Shown: piece by piece, positions 1-7,019 of the stretch
How the letters are laid out: each line of letters opens with the position of its first letter
Position numbering within the stretch: the stretch's first letter is position 1
NCBI GenBank assembly: GCA_041738285.1
Contig: JBGSQB010000047.1
Location: 1-17,985, forward strand
Direction: 5' to 3'
DNA: 17,985 bases
Origin: SZUA-521 sp041738285
GTDB taxonomy: Bacteria > Pseudomonadota > Gammaproteobacteria > Pseudomonadales > Azotimanducaceae
Notes under the pieces: model-generated
Databases searched by the model: none
The model's input: the letters and a program-made list of their open reading frames with translations, nothing else
What the model was told of the DNA's origin: nothing
Program-made: the position numbers and the translations under genes

Positions 1-1169
1 AGACTCGGCGCGCCGTCCGCTGCGAGGGTGGGGAAGCGCCGCAGCAAGGCCTCGAGTGCGACTTTGCCTTCGATTCGCGCCAGCGCCATACCGACGCAGG
101 CATGGATGCCGCTACCGAAGGCGAGGTGCGGGTTGGGCGAACGCGCGATGTCGAACCGGTCGGGGTCAGGGAACACGGTTGGGTCACGATTGGCGGCGCC
201 AATGCACACGGTGATCTGATCGCCGGCCCTCATCGCAACATCACCGATCGTCGTGGGCTGTGCGACTTCGCGATTGCCGAGCTGATTTGGACTCGCAAAA
301 CGCAGCACTTCTTCGATGGCACCCTTGATCGCATTGGGTCGCGCCCCGAGTGTCGCCCTGGCATCCGGATTGGCGAGCAGGCAGTGCACACCATTGCCGA
401 TCAGGTTGGTCGTGGTTTCGTGGCCGGCGTTGAGCAGAAAGATGCAGTTGTGCAGCAGTTCGAGTTCGGTCAGGTCGCCGGCATCGTGTCGCGCAACCAG
501 GCTCGACAGCACGTCGCTCGATGTTTCCGCGGGCGTACGTCTGCGCATCGCAACGAGGCTGCGCAAATGCACGATGAACTCGGCGACTGCGCGATTGCCC
601 GTAGCGAGGTCGTGGCTCGACAAGGCAGGTTCCAGGGCGCCGAGGATCGCCAGCGACCAGCGCCGCAGTTCGGATCTTTGATCGAGCGGCACCGTCAGCA
701 GGCTCGCGATGACTTCGACCGGAATGCGGCTGGCGTAATCCTCGATCACATCGAAGCGATCTCGTTGCTCGAGTTCATCGAGCAGTTGCTCGACGATCGT
801 CTCGAGGACCGCAATCGTTGCCTGGATTGCACGCGGTTTGAGCGCTTCGACGAGTGTTGCCCGCACGCGCGTGTGGTAGGGGGGATCGCTGAAGACAAGG
901 CTCGTTGTGTGGTGTTCGAGCAGTGGTGTCGCGCCAAACTTGGGCGTGAACAGGCGCGCCTTGGCCGAACTCATCGCATCGCTCTTGTACACGGCCAGGC
1001 AATCCGCATGCCGTGTCAGGAGCCATGAACCATCTGGACATCGATGGACCGGGTCGCGCTCGCGCAGCGCCTGGTAGTAAGGGTACGGATCATCGAGAAA
1101 CGCATCTGGCAGGTGCGCGAGATCGAATCGTTCTATCTGCAACGCATCGATCTCGGCTGCGCGCGTCAC
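1..1169 (-). CDS. cytochrome P450 (C-terminus cut by window edge)
   Basis: Soluble bacterial P450 (heme-thiolate monooxygenase). In the minus frame that runs off the left edge, 389 codons are visible. I see the I-helix oxygen-binding motif AGHETT near residues 248-253, the K-helix ExxR as E287-VL-R290, and the heme loop FGSGIHACVG at 351-360 with the axial ligand Cys358. About 20-30 C-terminal residues should be missing for a usual length near 400-420. There is no N-terminal membrane anchor, as expected for a class I enzyme fed by a ferredoxin. No ATG precedes residue 66. I choose GTG at 1169 because it overlaps the TGA of the thioesterase gene (GTGA, 1169-1166), which implies translational coupling; TTG at 1142 is the alternative and gives a family-like start (QIERFDLAHLPDAF). 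Substrate unknown. The only visible electron-transfer protein nearby is PaaE, which belongs to another complex. Confidence 0.93.
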   Translation of the reverse strand, partial: MTRAAEIDALQIERFDLAHLPDAFLDDPYPYYQALRERDPVHRCPDGSWLLTRHADCLAVYKSDAMSSAKARLFTPKFGATPLLEHHTTSLVFSDPPYHTRVRATLVEALKPRAIQATIAVLETIVEQLLDELEQRDRFDVIEDYASRIPVEVIASLLTVPLDQRSELRRWSLAILGALEPALSSHDLATGNRAVAEFIVHLRSLVAMRRRTPAETSSDVLSSLVARHDAGDLTELELLHNCIFLLNAGHETTTNLIGNGVHCLLANPDARATLGARPNAIKGAIEEVLRFASPNQLGNREVAQPTTIGDVAMRAGDQITVCIGAANRDPTVFPDPDRFDIARSPNPHLAFGSGIHACVGMALARIEGKVALEALLRRFPTLAADGAPS

Positions 1170-1600
1170 CCGGCGTCTACGGGCAACAACGCCCGACCCA
1201 GCGGCGTGCAGCGCCCATGCATCAACGCGATCCTGCGGCCATCAGCGTCAGTGATCGTCACATCGTACAGCGCGCTGCTTCTGCCTCGGTGTTGTTCGGT
1301 TGCCACCGCAGTGAGTCGGGCACCGAGTGAGGCGCTGCGAAGGCAGTCGATGCTCGCGGCCGCAAGTACGGTGACCTCGTTGTAGGTATTGGCGGCGAAG
1401 GCGAGCGTCGAGTCACCAAACGCAAATAGGTAGCCACCATGGCAGATGTCGAAACCGTTGGTCATGGCCTTGGTGACGGTCATGCGAGTAGTGGCGCGAC
1501 CCGGCGCGACATCCACGACTTCGATGTTCATGCCCTGGGATGCGGCGTCGGCCTTCAGCATCTGTGCGACACAGGCGTTGGCCGTCTCTTGTGGCGTCAT
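1166..1600 (-). CDS. paaI: PaaI-type hotdog acyl-CoA thioesterase
   Basis: Hotdog-fold thioesterase of the PaaI family, which hydrolyses (hydroxy)phenylacetyl-CoA and related ring-hydroxylated thioesters, probably to rescue CoA from dead-end products of the phenylacetate pathway. From ATG 1600 it is 144 residues, close to the usual 140. The family signature is clear: NG at 48-49, CHGG at 53-56 and the acidic residue Asp63 in the following helix (FGDSTLAFA), which aligns with the catalytic Asp of E. coli PaaI. The C-terminal strand carries the usual FRGKS-like segment as LMHGRC. I prefer the start MTPQETAN (1600) because PaaI proteins begin there; ATG 1627 would add nine residues and would overlap the likely paaG -35. 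Neither start has a strong Shine-Dalgarno. It diverges from paaG and overlaps the P450 gene by 4 nt. Family assignment is secure; exact substrate is inferred from context. Confidence 0.9.
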   Translation of the reverse strand: MTPQETANACVAQMLKADAASQGMNIEVVDVAPGRATTRMTVTKAMTNGFDICHGGYLFAFGDSTLAFAANTYNEVTVLAAASIDCLRSASLGARLTAVATEQHRGRSSALYDVTITDADGRRIALMHGRCTPLGRALLPVDAG

Positions 1601-1621
1601 GGGGTTACGGTATTCACGAAA

Positions 1622-1649
1622 TTGCATTCGGTCAACGAAGGCTTATGAT
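1622..1649 (+). promoter_or_regulatory. candidate sigma70 promoter for the paaG-paaABCDE operon
   Basis: TTGCAT at 1622-1627 and TATGAT at 1644-1649 are separated by 16 bp. The -10 matches consensus at five of six positions and the -35 at three. A start of transcription near 1656 would give a very short leader before paaG. It lies in the narrow divergent gap with paaI, so the two transcription units may share control. Inferred from motifs only. Confidence 0.4.
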
Positions 1650-1676
1650 TTCGGCTCTACTGCAATGGATGTGAGC

Positions 1677-2459
1677 ATGGCCTTCGAGTGCATCGACTAC
1701 CGCGTCGATCAGGGCGTTGCCTTCATCACGCTCAACCTGCCGAAGACCCTGAACAGCTTCACGCGCGCGATGCACGCTGACCTGCGCGCGGCGCTGGAGT
1801 CCGCTCGTATCGATGAAAACGTTCGAGCGGTATTGCTCACCGGCGCCGGCCGTGGCTTCTGCGCAGGTCAGGACCTGGCCGAGATCGCGCAGGACCCCAA
1901 CGCGGATCTGGGCATTGCCGTCGAACAGAACTGGAATCCGCTGATCCGCGCGCTCACCGGACTGCCGAAGCCGATCGTCTGTGCCGTCAACGGTGTGGCA
2001 GCCGGTGCAGGTTCATCCATTGCGCTTGCGTGTGATCTCGTTCTGGCGGCGCGGTCCGCGAGCTTCGTGCAGTCATTCGCCAAGATCGGCCTGATCCCGG
2101 ATTCGGGTGGTACGTGGCATCTGCCGCGCGCGTTGGGAATGGCGCGCGCCAAAGGGCTCGCCATGCTGGGCGACAAGCTTTCGGCGAGTGACGCAGCGGA
2201 TTGGGGTCTCATCTGGCGCTGTGTGGACGATGACACGCTCATGTCCGAGGCGACGGCGCTGGCGATACAGCTGGCTGGTCAGCCGACAGCAGCGTTCGCG
2301 GCGATCAAACGGCTGATGCACGAGAGCGGTTCTCATTCGCTGGCCGAGCAGCTCGAAGTCGAAAAGGCGACGATGCGCGCGCTTGGGCGCAGTCATGACT
2401 ATCGCGAGGGGGTTGCTGCGTTTCTTGCCAAGCGCCCACCTGCATTCAAGGGGCACTGA
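1677..2459 (+). CDS. paaG: 1,2-epoxyphenylacetyl-CoA isomerase PaaG
   Basis: Crotonase-family isomerase that converts the ring epoxide made by PaaABCE into oxepin-CoA, the substrate for ring cleavage; PaaG enzymes also act on later pathway double bonds. The 260-residue protein matches E. coli PaaG throughout: the oxyanion-hole segment TGAGRGFCAGQDL near residue 60, KPIVCAVNGVAAGAGSSIAL, and GLIPDSGGTW, whose Asp is the PaaG catalytic acid. The usual hydratase Glu in the QPE position is replaced by Lys, as in PaaG. The C-terminus DYREGVAAFLAKRPPAF is diagnostic. I start at ATG 1677 (MAFECIDY) by homology; ATG 1665 would add four residues and the frame stays open upstream to 1446, but that extension is antisense to paaI and is not family sequence. 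It leads the operon, 15 bp before paaA. Moving paaG in front of paaABCDE differs from the E. coli order. Confidence 0.95.
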   Translation: MAFECIDYRVDQGVAFITLNLPKTLNSFTRAMHADLRAALESARIDENVRAVLLTGAGRGFCAGQDLAEIAQDPNADLGIAVEQNWNPLIRALTGLPKPIVCAVNGVAAGAGSSIALACDLVLAARSASFVQSFAKIGLIPDSGGTWHLPRALGMARAKGLAMLGDKLSASDAADWGLIWRCVDDDTLMSEATALAIQLAGQPTAAFAAIKRLMHESGSHSLAEQLEVEKATMRALGRSHDYREGVAAFLAKRPPAFKGH

Positions 2460-2474
2460 TCAAAGGACATGGAG

Positions 2475-3413
2475 ATGAACGAAGCAGACGCACTCGCATC
2501 CTTTGAAGCCAAGGTCGCGGCCGAAGAACGCATCGAGCCGAAGGATTGGATGCCGGATGCCTACCGCAAGAACGTCATCCGGCAGATGTCTCAACACGCG
2601 CACTCCGAAGTCATCGGCATGCAGCCCGAGGGTAGTTGGCTGACGCGTGCGCCGAGCCTGCGGCGCAAGGCGATCCTGCTTGCCAAGGTGCAGGACGAAG
2701 CAGGCCACGGTTTGTATCTCTACAGTGCGACCGAAACGCTCGGTGTGACGCGTGAAGCGCTGATCGAGGCACTGCACAGCGGTGCCGCCAAGTACGCATC
2801 GATCTTCAACTATCCGGTACTGAGCTGGGCGGACATCGGCGCCATCGGTTGGCTGGTCGACGGCGCCGCCATCGTCAATCAGATTTCGCTGCAGCGAACC
2901 TCCTACGGCCCGTATGCGCGGGCGATGGTGCGCATCTGCAAGGAAGAGAGCTTTCACCAGCGTCAGGGCTACGAAATCATGCTGACGCTCGCGCGCGGCA
3001 GCGCGCAGCAGAAAGCGATGGCCCAGGATGCGCTCGATCGTTGGTGGTGGCCTTCGCTCATGATGTTTGGTCCGCATGATGGTGAGTCGGCACACTCGGC
3101 GCAGTCGATGAAGTGGAAGCTGAAGCGCCAGTCGAACGACGACCTGCGGCAGAAGTTCGTCGATCAGACGGTGCCCCAAGCCGACGTGCTCGGCCTTTCG
3201 ATTCCCGATGCAAAGTTGAAATTCAATGCCGCGCGTGGTCACTACGACTTCGGCGCAATCGATTGGGACGAGTTTGCGCGTGTGGTATCCGGCAACGGTC
3301 CGTGCAACCGCGAGCGGCTCGCCAATCACGTCGCGGCGCATGAGGACGGTGCATGGGTTAGGGACGCGATGGCCGCGCATGAAGGGAAGCTGCGCGCGCG
3401 GAGCGCCGCATGA
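2475..3413 (+). CDS. paaA: phenylacetyl-CoA epoxidase catalytic subunit PaaA
   Basis: Diiron monooxygenase subunit of the cytoplasmic PaaABCE complex, which epoxidises the ring of phenylacetyl-CoA using O2 and electrons delivered from NADPH by PaaE. The 312-residue length fits the family (about 310). Two ExxH iron-ligand motifs are visible: E75-AG-H78 in KVQDEAGHGLYLY and E158-SF-H161 in KEESFHQRQGYE. Other family blocks include NVIRQMSQHAHSE and WWWPSLMMFGPHD. The start is ATG 2475 because AAAGGA (2462-2467) lies 7 nt upstream; the ATG at 2469 is only 1 nt from it. It follows paaG by 15 bp and its TGA overlaps the ATG of paaB (ATGA). Identification is firm. Confidence 0.97.
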   Translation: MNEADALASFEAKVAAEERIEPKDWMPDAYRKNVIRQMSQHAHSEVIGMQPEGSWLTRAPSLRRKAILLAKVQDEAGHGLYLYSATETLGVTREALIEALHSGAAKYASIFNYPVLSWADIGAIGWLVDGAAIVNQISLQRTSYGPYARAMVRICKEESFHQRQGYEIMLTLARGSAQQKAMAQDALDRWWWPSLMMFGPHDGESAHSAQSMKWKLKRQSNDDLRQKFVDQTVPQADVLGLSIPDAKLKFNAARGHYDFGAIDWDEFARVVSGNGPCNRERLANHVAAHEDGAWVRDAMAAHEGKLRARSAA

Positions 3414-3700
3414 GCGGTCAGCATCATATGCCGCTGTTCGAAGTGTTTGTGCGCTCCAAGCGTGGGCTCGATCACAAGCATGTGGGGTCCCTGCATGCTG
3501 AGGATCACCGGCAGGCGCTGGAGTACGCGCGCGACGTCTACACGCGTCGCACTGAGGGCGCGAGCATTTGGGTCGTGAAGTCCTCCGACATTGTCGCCTC
3601 CCAGGAGGCCGAGGCCGATTCGTTCTACGATCCCATGGACGACAAGCCTTATCGACATGCTACGCATTACGAGCTGCCCGACGAAGTGGACAACATGTGA
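3410..3700 (+). CDS. paaB: phenylacetyl-CoA epoxidase subunit PaaB
   Basis: Small subunit of the PaaABCE epoxidase, thought to bridge the catalytic PaaAC core and to be needed for activity in vivo. The 96-residue protein has the typical family start PLFEVFVRSKRGLDHKHVGS, followed by HAEDHRQALEYARDVYTRR and the SSDIVASQ segment. No catalytic residues are known for this family. It overlaps paaA by 4 nt (ATGA, 3410-3413) and its own TGA overlaps the paaC start by one base (TGATG), so translation of A, B and C is probably coupled to fix stoichiometry. Confidence 0.96.
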   Translation: MSGQHHMPLFEVFVRSKRGLDHKHVGSLHAEDHRQALEYARDVYTRRTEGASIWVVKSSDIVASQEAEADSFYDPMDDKPYRHATHYELPDEVDNM

Positions 3701-4446
3701 TGGCGGGCGACGTCGCGACCTTCGCGATCCGGCTCGGCGACGATGCTCTCGTGCTGGGTCAGCGGCTGACCGAGTGGTGTGGTCACGGTCCTTTTCTGGA
3801 AGAGGACATTGCACTGGCCAACACGGCGCTCGACTACGTGGGTCGTGCGCGCTTCTTCTATCAGTTCGCTGGTTCCCTCACGGGACAGACCGAAGATGAG
3901 ATCGCGTTCAGTCGTGACGTACGTGCGTTCACCAATCATTTGATTTACGAACTGCCGCGGCAGGACTTCGCGTTCACCATGACCCGGCAGTTTCTCATCG
4001 ACGCTTTCATGGTGCCGTACTTGAGTGCGCTTGCGGGGTCGACGGATGCAGGCCTTGCCGGTATCGCGGCCAAGGCGGTCAAGGAATCGCGATACCATCT
4101 GCGCCGTAGCTCGCAGTGGCTCGTCCGGCTCGGCGATGGAACCACCGAGAGTCACGATCGATGCGTCGCCGCCGTTGCCGGGCTGGCCGGCTATGTCGAC
4201 GAGCTGTTCGAGATGGACGATCTGGAACGGCGCCTGACCGAAGCGCGCATTGCGGTGGACAGAACGACGTTGCGCGGCACCTGGCAGACTGCGGTGAGCG
4301 ACACGCTTGCGCAGGCGAAGCTTCCTGCACTCGGATCCGGCTGGACGGTGCGTGGCGGTCGCGAAGGGGTGCACACGGAACACCTGGGTTTTCTGCTCGG
4401 CGAACTGCAGTTCATGCAGCGCGCCTATCCCGGTTGCAGTTGGTGA
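3700..4446 (+). CDS. paaC: phenylacetyl-CoA epoxidase structural subunit PaaC
   Basis: PaaC is a ferritin-like helical paralogue of PaaA without a working diiron site; it pairs with PaaA and supports the active complex. The 248-residue protein carries family blocks GDDALVLGQRLTEWCGHGP near residue 13, ALDYVGRARFFYQFAG, and AAKAVKESRYHLRRSSQWLVRLGDGT at about 125-150. The C-terminus GGREGVHTEHLGFLLGELQFMQRAYPG is very characteristic. The open frame extends upstream to 3568 inside paaB, but ATG 3700 is the correct start because it makes the TGATG junction and gives the family N-terminus. It overlaps paaD by 4 nt (GTGA). Confidence 0.96.
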   Translation: MAGDVATFAIRLGDDALVLGQRLTEWCGHGPFLEEDIALANTALDYVGRARFFYQFAGSLTGQTEDEIAFSRDVRAFTNHLIYELPRQDFAFTMTRQFLIDAFMVPYLSALAGSTDAGLAGIAAKAVKESRYHLRRSSQWLVRLGDGTTESHDRCVAAVAGLAGYVDELFEMDDLERRLTEARIAVDRTTLRGTWQTAVSDTLAQAKLPALGSGWTVRGGREGVHTEHLGFLLGELQFMQRAYPGCSW

Positions 4447-4952
4447 GCGCCGCGCGCCGCATACCGCTGCAACCCATCGAGGAAGTGCAGCGACAGGTTC
4501 GTCGTCGAGAATCCCGGCACGAGGACTTGTACACGTTGCTCGATTCGGTGACGGATCCGGAGATCCCCGTGCTTTCTCTGTGGGATCTCGGTGTGCTGCG
4601 CGATGTTGATCGCATCGGTGATCGCATTGCGGTGGTGCTCACGCCGACCTATTCGGGGTGTCCGGCGCTGGCCGTGATGGTGGAAGATGTGCGCGCGCGC
4701 CTTGCCGAAGCGGGACATGCCAACGTGGATGTCACCTTTGCATTGTCGCCGGCGTGGAGTTCGACGTGGATGTCGGTCTCGGCGCGGGATCGTCTGCGCG
4801 CATACGGTGTCGCGCCACCGGAAGACACGTCCTGTCCCCATTGCGGATCGGTCGACACGCAGTCGATCAGTGAATTCGGCTCGACTGCGTGCAAGGCCTT
4901 GTATCGCTGCAACACCTGCCGCGAGCCATTCGACTACTTCAAGGTGATCTGA
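4443..4952 (+). CDS. paaD: PaaD, MIP18/DUF59-type Fe-S maturation factor of the epoxidase
   Basis: PaaD is required for phenylacetate catabolism in vivo and belongs to the MIP18/DUF59 family linked to Fe-S cluster assembly, probably maturing the PaaE cluster. The 169-residue protein has the DUF59 core (DSVTDPEIPVLSLWDLGVLR, residues 34-53; TPTYSGCPA with Cys73) and a C-terminal zinc-ribbon-like tail with CPHC at 131-134, Cys150 and CNTC at 156-159, ending EPFDYFKVI. I start at GTG 4443, which overlaps the paaC TGA; the frame is open upstream but that part is only antisense-like sequence in paaC. It ends 3 bp before paaE. Confidence 0.94.
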   Translation: MSAARRIPLQPIEEVQRQVRRRESRHEDLYTLLDSVTDPEIPVLSLWDLGVLRDVDRIGDRIAVVLTPTYSGCPALAVMVEDVRARLAEAGHANVDVTFALSPAWSSTWMSVSARDRLRAYGVAPPEDTSCPHCGSVDTQSISEFGSTACKALYRCNTCREPFDYFKVI

Positions 4953-4955
4953 CGC

Positions 4956-6029
4956 GTGCGCCAGCTGTCGGTGAAGCGGACATACCAGGAGACCGAAGAC
5001 GCGCTCGTCGTGGAGTTCGACGTACCGGCAACGCTGGCCGCGGATTACGCGTTCACGCCCGGGCAGTACCTGACGCTGGAAGCGCAGGTCGATGGGGCGC
5101 CATTGCGCCGCAGTTACTCGATTTGCTCGCCACTCGGTGGTCCGCTCCGGATCGGTGTGAAGCGCATCGAGGGAGGCAAATTCTCGAACTACGTGCACGC
5201 TCGACTGCTTGCAGGGACGAAGGTCGCGGTTGCACCGCCGCAAGGCGCGTTCACCCTGCAACCGGACGCCACCCGCGCCGGCAACTATCTGATGATTGCC
5301 GCGGGCAGCGGCATCACGCCCGTGTACTCGATCGTCGCTTCGGTGCTCGGATGTGAACCAGAGAGCCGAGTGACACTCATCTACGGCAACCAGCGCAGCG
5401 CCACGATGATGTTTCGCGATGAGTTGTCGTGGCTCAAGAACGCGTACCTCTCGCGCTTCCAGTGGATCAACATCATGAGCCGCGAGGATCAGGATGCGTC
5501 GATCTTGAATGGCCGCATCGACAACAAGAAGGGCGGCGCGCTCAATCGGCGCCTGATCGCCATCGGCAGCTACGATGCCTATTACCTGTGTGGGCCCGAA
5601 GCGATGATCTCGGAAGTCTCGCGCGGTCTACGCGCGGAAGGTGTGCCGGAGTCGATCATTCACTACGAGTTGTTCTTCGCATCCGCCGAAGACGCGCGTG
5701 CGGTCGTCGCCAAGCACCATGCGCGCGCGGCACGCTTCGCCGGCAACACATCGAAGGTCACGGTGCGCGCGGACGGCCGTGCCACGTCGTTCGAACTGAG
5801 CGCCGATGGCGAGAACGTGCTCGATGCAGCACTGCGCACAGGCGTAGATCTGCCGTTCTCCTGCAAAGGCGGTGTATGCGCCACCTGCAAGGCCAAGCTC
5901 GTGAGCGGTGAAGTGGAGATGGACTTGAACCATGCGCTGTCGGCCAGCGAGGTCGAAGCGGGGTTCGTGCTGACCTGTCAGGCGCATCCGATCAGTGCGG
6001 ACGTCGTGCTGGATTACGACGCGATCTAG
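4956..6029 (+). CDS. paaE: phenylacetyl-CoA epoxidase reductase PaaE
   Basis: Ferredoxin-NADP reductase-like subunit that passes electrons from NADPH via FAD and a [2Fe-2S] cluster to PaaA. Domains in the 357 residues: FAD-binding barrel with R52-S-Y54-S55 (RSYSICS), NAD(P)-binding domain with GSGITP at 117-122 and LCGPEAM near 211, then a plant-type ferredoxin domain with cluster ligands Cys303, Cys308, Cys311 and Cys341. The start is GTG 4956, 3 bp after paaD; no ATG fits better and the N-terminus (RQLSVKRTYQETED) is family-like. The TAG stop (6027-6029) is also the first three bases of a TAGGGGACAG repeat unit, so the REP-like element begins at the very end of the operon. Confidence 0.96.
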   Translation: MRQLSVKRTYQETEDALVVEFDVPATLAADYAFTPGQYLTLEAQVDGAPLRRSYSICSPLGGPLRIGVKRIEGGKFSNYVHARLLAGTKVAVAPPQGAFTLQPDATRAGNYLMIAAGSGITPVYSIVASVLGCEPESRVTLIYGNQRSATMMFRDELSWLKNAYLSRFQWINIMSREDQDASILNGRIDNKKGGALNRRLIAIGSYDAYYLCGPEAMISEVSRGLRAEGVPESIIHYELFFASAEDARAVVAKHHARAARFAGNTSKVTVRADGRATSFELSADGENVLDAALRTGVDLPFSCKGGVCATCKAKLVSGEVEMDLNHALSASEVEAGFVLTCQAHPISADVVLDYDAI

Positions 6030-6126
6030 GGGACAGGAAATAGGGGACAGTGATCCTATTTCGTCTCCAAAGTACCTTCGAAGTGTGGCGCTGATCGAAT
6101 TGGGAACACTGTCCCCAATTTCCCCC
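6027..6126. repeat. REP-like GGGGACAG inverted repeat, copy 1
   Basis: The arm at 6036-6052 (GGAAATAGGGGACAGTG) and the arm at 6107-6123 (CACTGTCCCCAATTTCC) are inverted repeats with one mismatch. Pairing continues imperfectly inward between the CCTATTTCG and CGAATTGGG segments. An extra GGGGACAG unit precedes the left arm at 6029-6036 and overlaps the paaE stop. The element fills the 97 bp between the convergent ends of paaE and the TauD-like gene, where it could act as a bidirectional terminator or mRNA-stabilising hairpin. Such GGGGACAG palindromes resemble REP sequences mobilised by RAYT (Y1) transposases; no transposase is present here. Confidence 0.85.
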
Positions 6127-6981
6127 TTAGTTCCCTGCCGCCGCCAGGGGCCGCTCGCCGATGATCGACACGCGCTCGCCGTAGCGCGTCTGAGGATAGT
6201 AGTCCCAGACGGCGTGGTGCTGGGTGCAGCGGTTGTCCCACAGGGTGAGCGTGCCGGGTGCCCAGCGCACGCGGCAGGTGAGTGACGGCGTGGTCGCGAT
6301 GTGATCGAACAGCATGTCGAGGAGCGCGCGGCTCTCGTTCGGTTTGAGGCCCACGATGTGTGTCGTGAAGCCGGAATTCACGAACAGGACCTTGCGGCCG
6401 GTGTCCGGATGGCGGACGACCACCGGGTGTTCGTTGCGCGGGTAGTTCGATCCCTGCGGCGGTGCGTAGCCGTAGCTGCCCATGTAGGGGCGGGCGCCGT
6501 CGTGCACAGCGGTCAAACCTTCCAGATAGCGCTGCATCGACTCCGACAGCATGTCGAAGGCGCGGTACATGTTGGCGAACAGCGTGTCACCGCCGCCATG
6601 CGCCGGTACTTCGGTGATGTACAGCATCGACCCCATGGGCGGCTGCGCATCGCACGTGACGTCGGTGTGCCAGCCATCGCCCGCGGTGTACTTCGACTTC
6701 TGGTCGGTCTTGACGATGAGCACCGCCGGATCATCGCCCCCCTTGTAGCCGGCGGCAGCCTTGAGCGGATGCACGTGCAGCGGACCGAAGTGGCTGGCGA
6801 ACGCCTTGTGCTGGGCCTGATTGATCACTTGATCGGGAAATGCGAGCACCGACCAGTCGGCGAACGCCGCGCGAATGTCGGTCAGTTGGGCATCGGTGAG
6901 CGGCTTCGACAGGTCGATGCCGCGGACCGTTGCGCCCAGGTGCGGTGTCATCGGTTCAAGCGTGAGGGTCTGGTAGGTCAT
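6127..6981 (-). CDS. TauD/TfdA-family 2-oxoglutarate-dependent dioxygenase
   Basis: Non-heme Fe(II) dioxygenase that couples 2-oxoglutarate decarboxylation to hydroxylation of a substrate. The 284 residues match E. coli TauD in length and ligand positions: H105-T-D107 (GDGWHTDVTC) and distal H255 (RCTQHHAVWDY) bind iron, and R270 in RYGERVSIIG should hold the 2-oxoglutarate carboxylate. Other blocks are GPLHVHP and GGGDTLFANMYRAFD. The start at ATG 6981 has GGAG 7 nt upstream. It lies 24 bp after phaZ and probably belongs to the phaC-phaZ transcript. The family includes taurine, alkylsulfonate and aryloxyacetate dioxygenases; overall similarity alone does not fix the substrate, so I give no gene symbol. 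Confidence 0.92.
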   Translation of the reverse strand: MTYQTLTLEPMTPHLGATVRGIDLSKPLTDAQLTDIRAAFADWSVLAFPDQVINQAQHKAFASHFGPLHVHPLKAAAGYKGGDDPAVLIVKTDQKSKYTAGDGWHTDVTCDAQPPMGSMLYITEVPAHGGGDTLFANMYRAFDMLSESMQRYLEGLTAVHDGARPYMGSYGYAPPQGSNYPRNEHPVVVRHPDTGRKVLFVNSGFTTHIVGLKPNESRALLDMLFDHIATTPSLTCRVRWAPGTLTLWDNRCTQHHAVWDYYPQTRYGERVSIIGERPLAAAGN

Positions 6982-6995
6982 CGTCGTCTCCGTTT

Positions 6996-7019
6996 AGGCG
7001 GACGGTCAGGCGGACGGCA
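6996..7019 (-). repeat. 12-bp tandem duplication at the phaZ stop codon
   Basis: AGGCGGACGG occurs twice with a 12-bp period (6996-7005 and 7008-7017). Read on the minus strand, the unit encodes Pro-Ser-Ala-stop twice in frame: first ending TGA (phaZ stop, 7008-7006), then TAA. This looks like a recent slippage duplication. Confidence 0.8.

Noticed and set aside
102..1028. 308-codon plus-strand ORF at the left end
   Set aside because: It is antisense to the P450 gene, whose heme, ExxR and I-helix motifs prove the minus frame; the plus product has no family features.
1627..1639. Short dyad TTCG-gtcaa-CGAA in the paaI/paaG gap as a PaaX/PaaR operator
   Set aside because: Arms of four bases are too short to be meaningful and do not match an operator consensus I can name with confidence.
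2460..3380. 306-codon minus-strand ORF inside paaA
   Set aside because: Fully antisense to paaA, which has clear diiron motifs; long antisense frames are common in GC-rich DNA.
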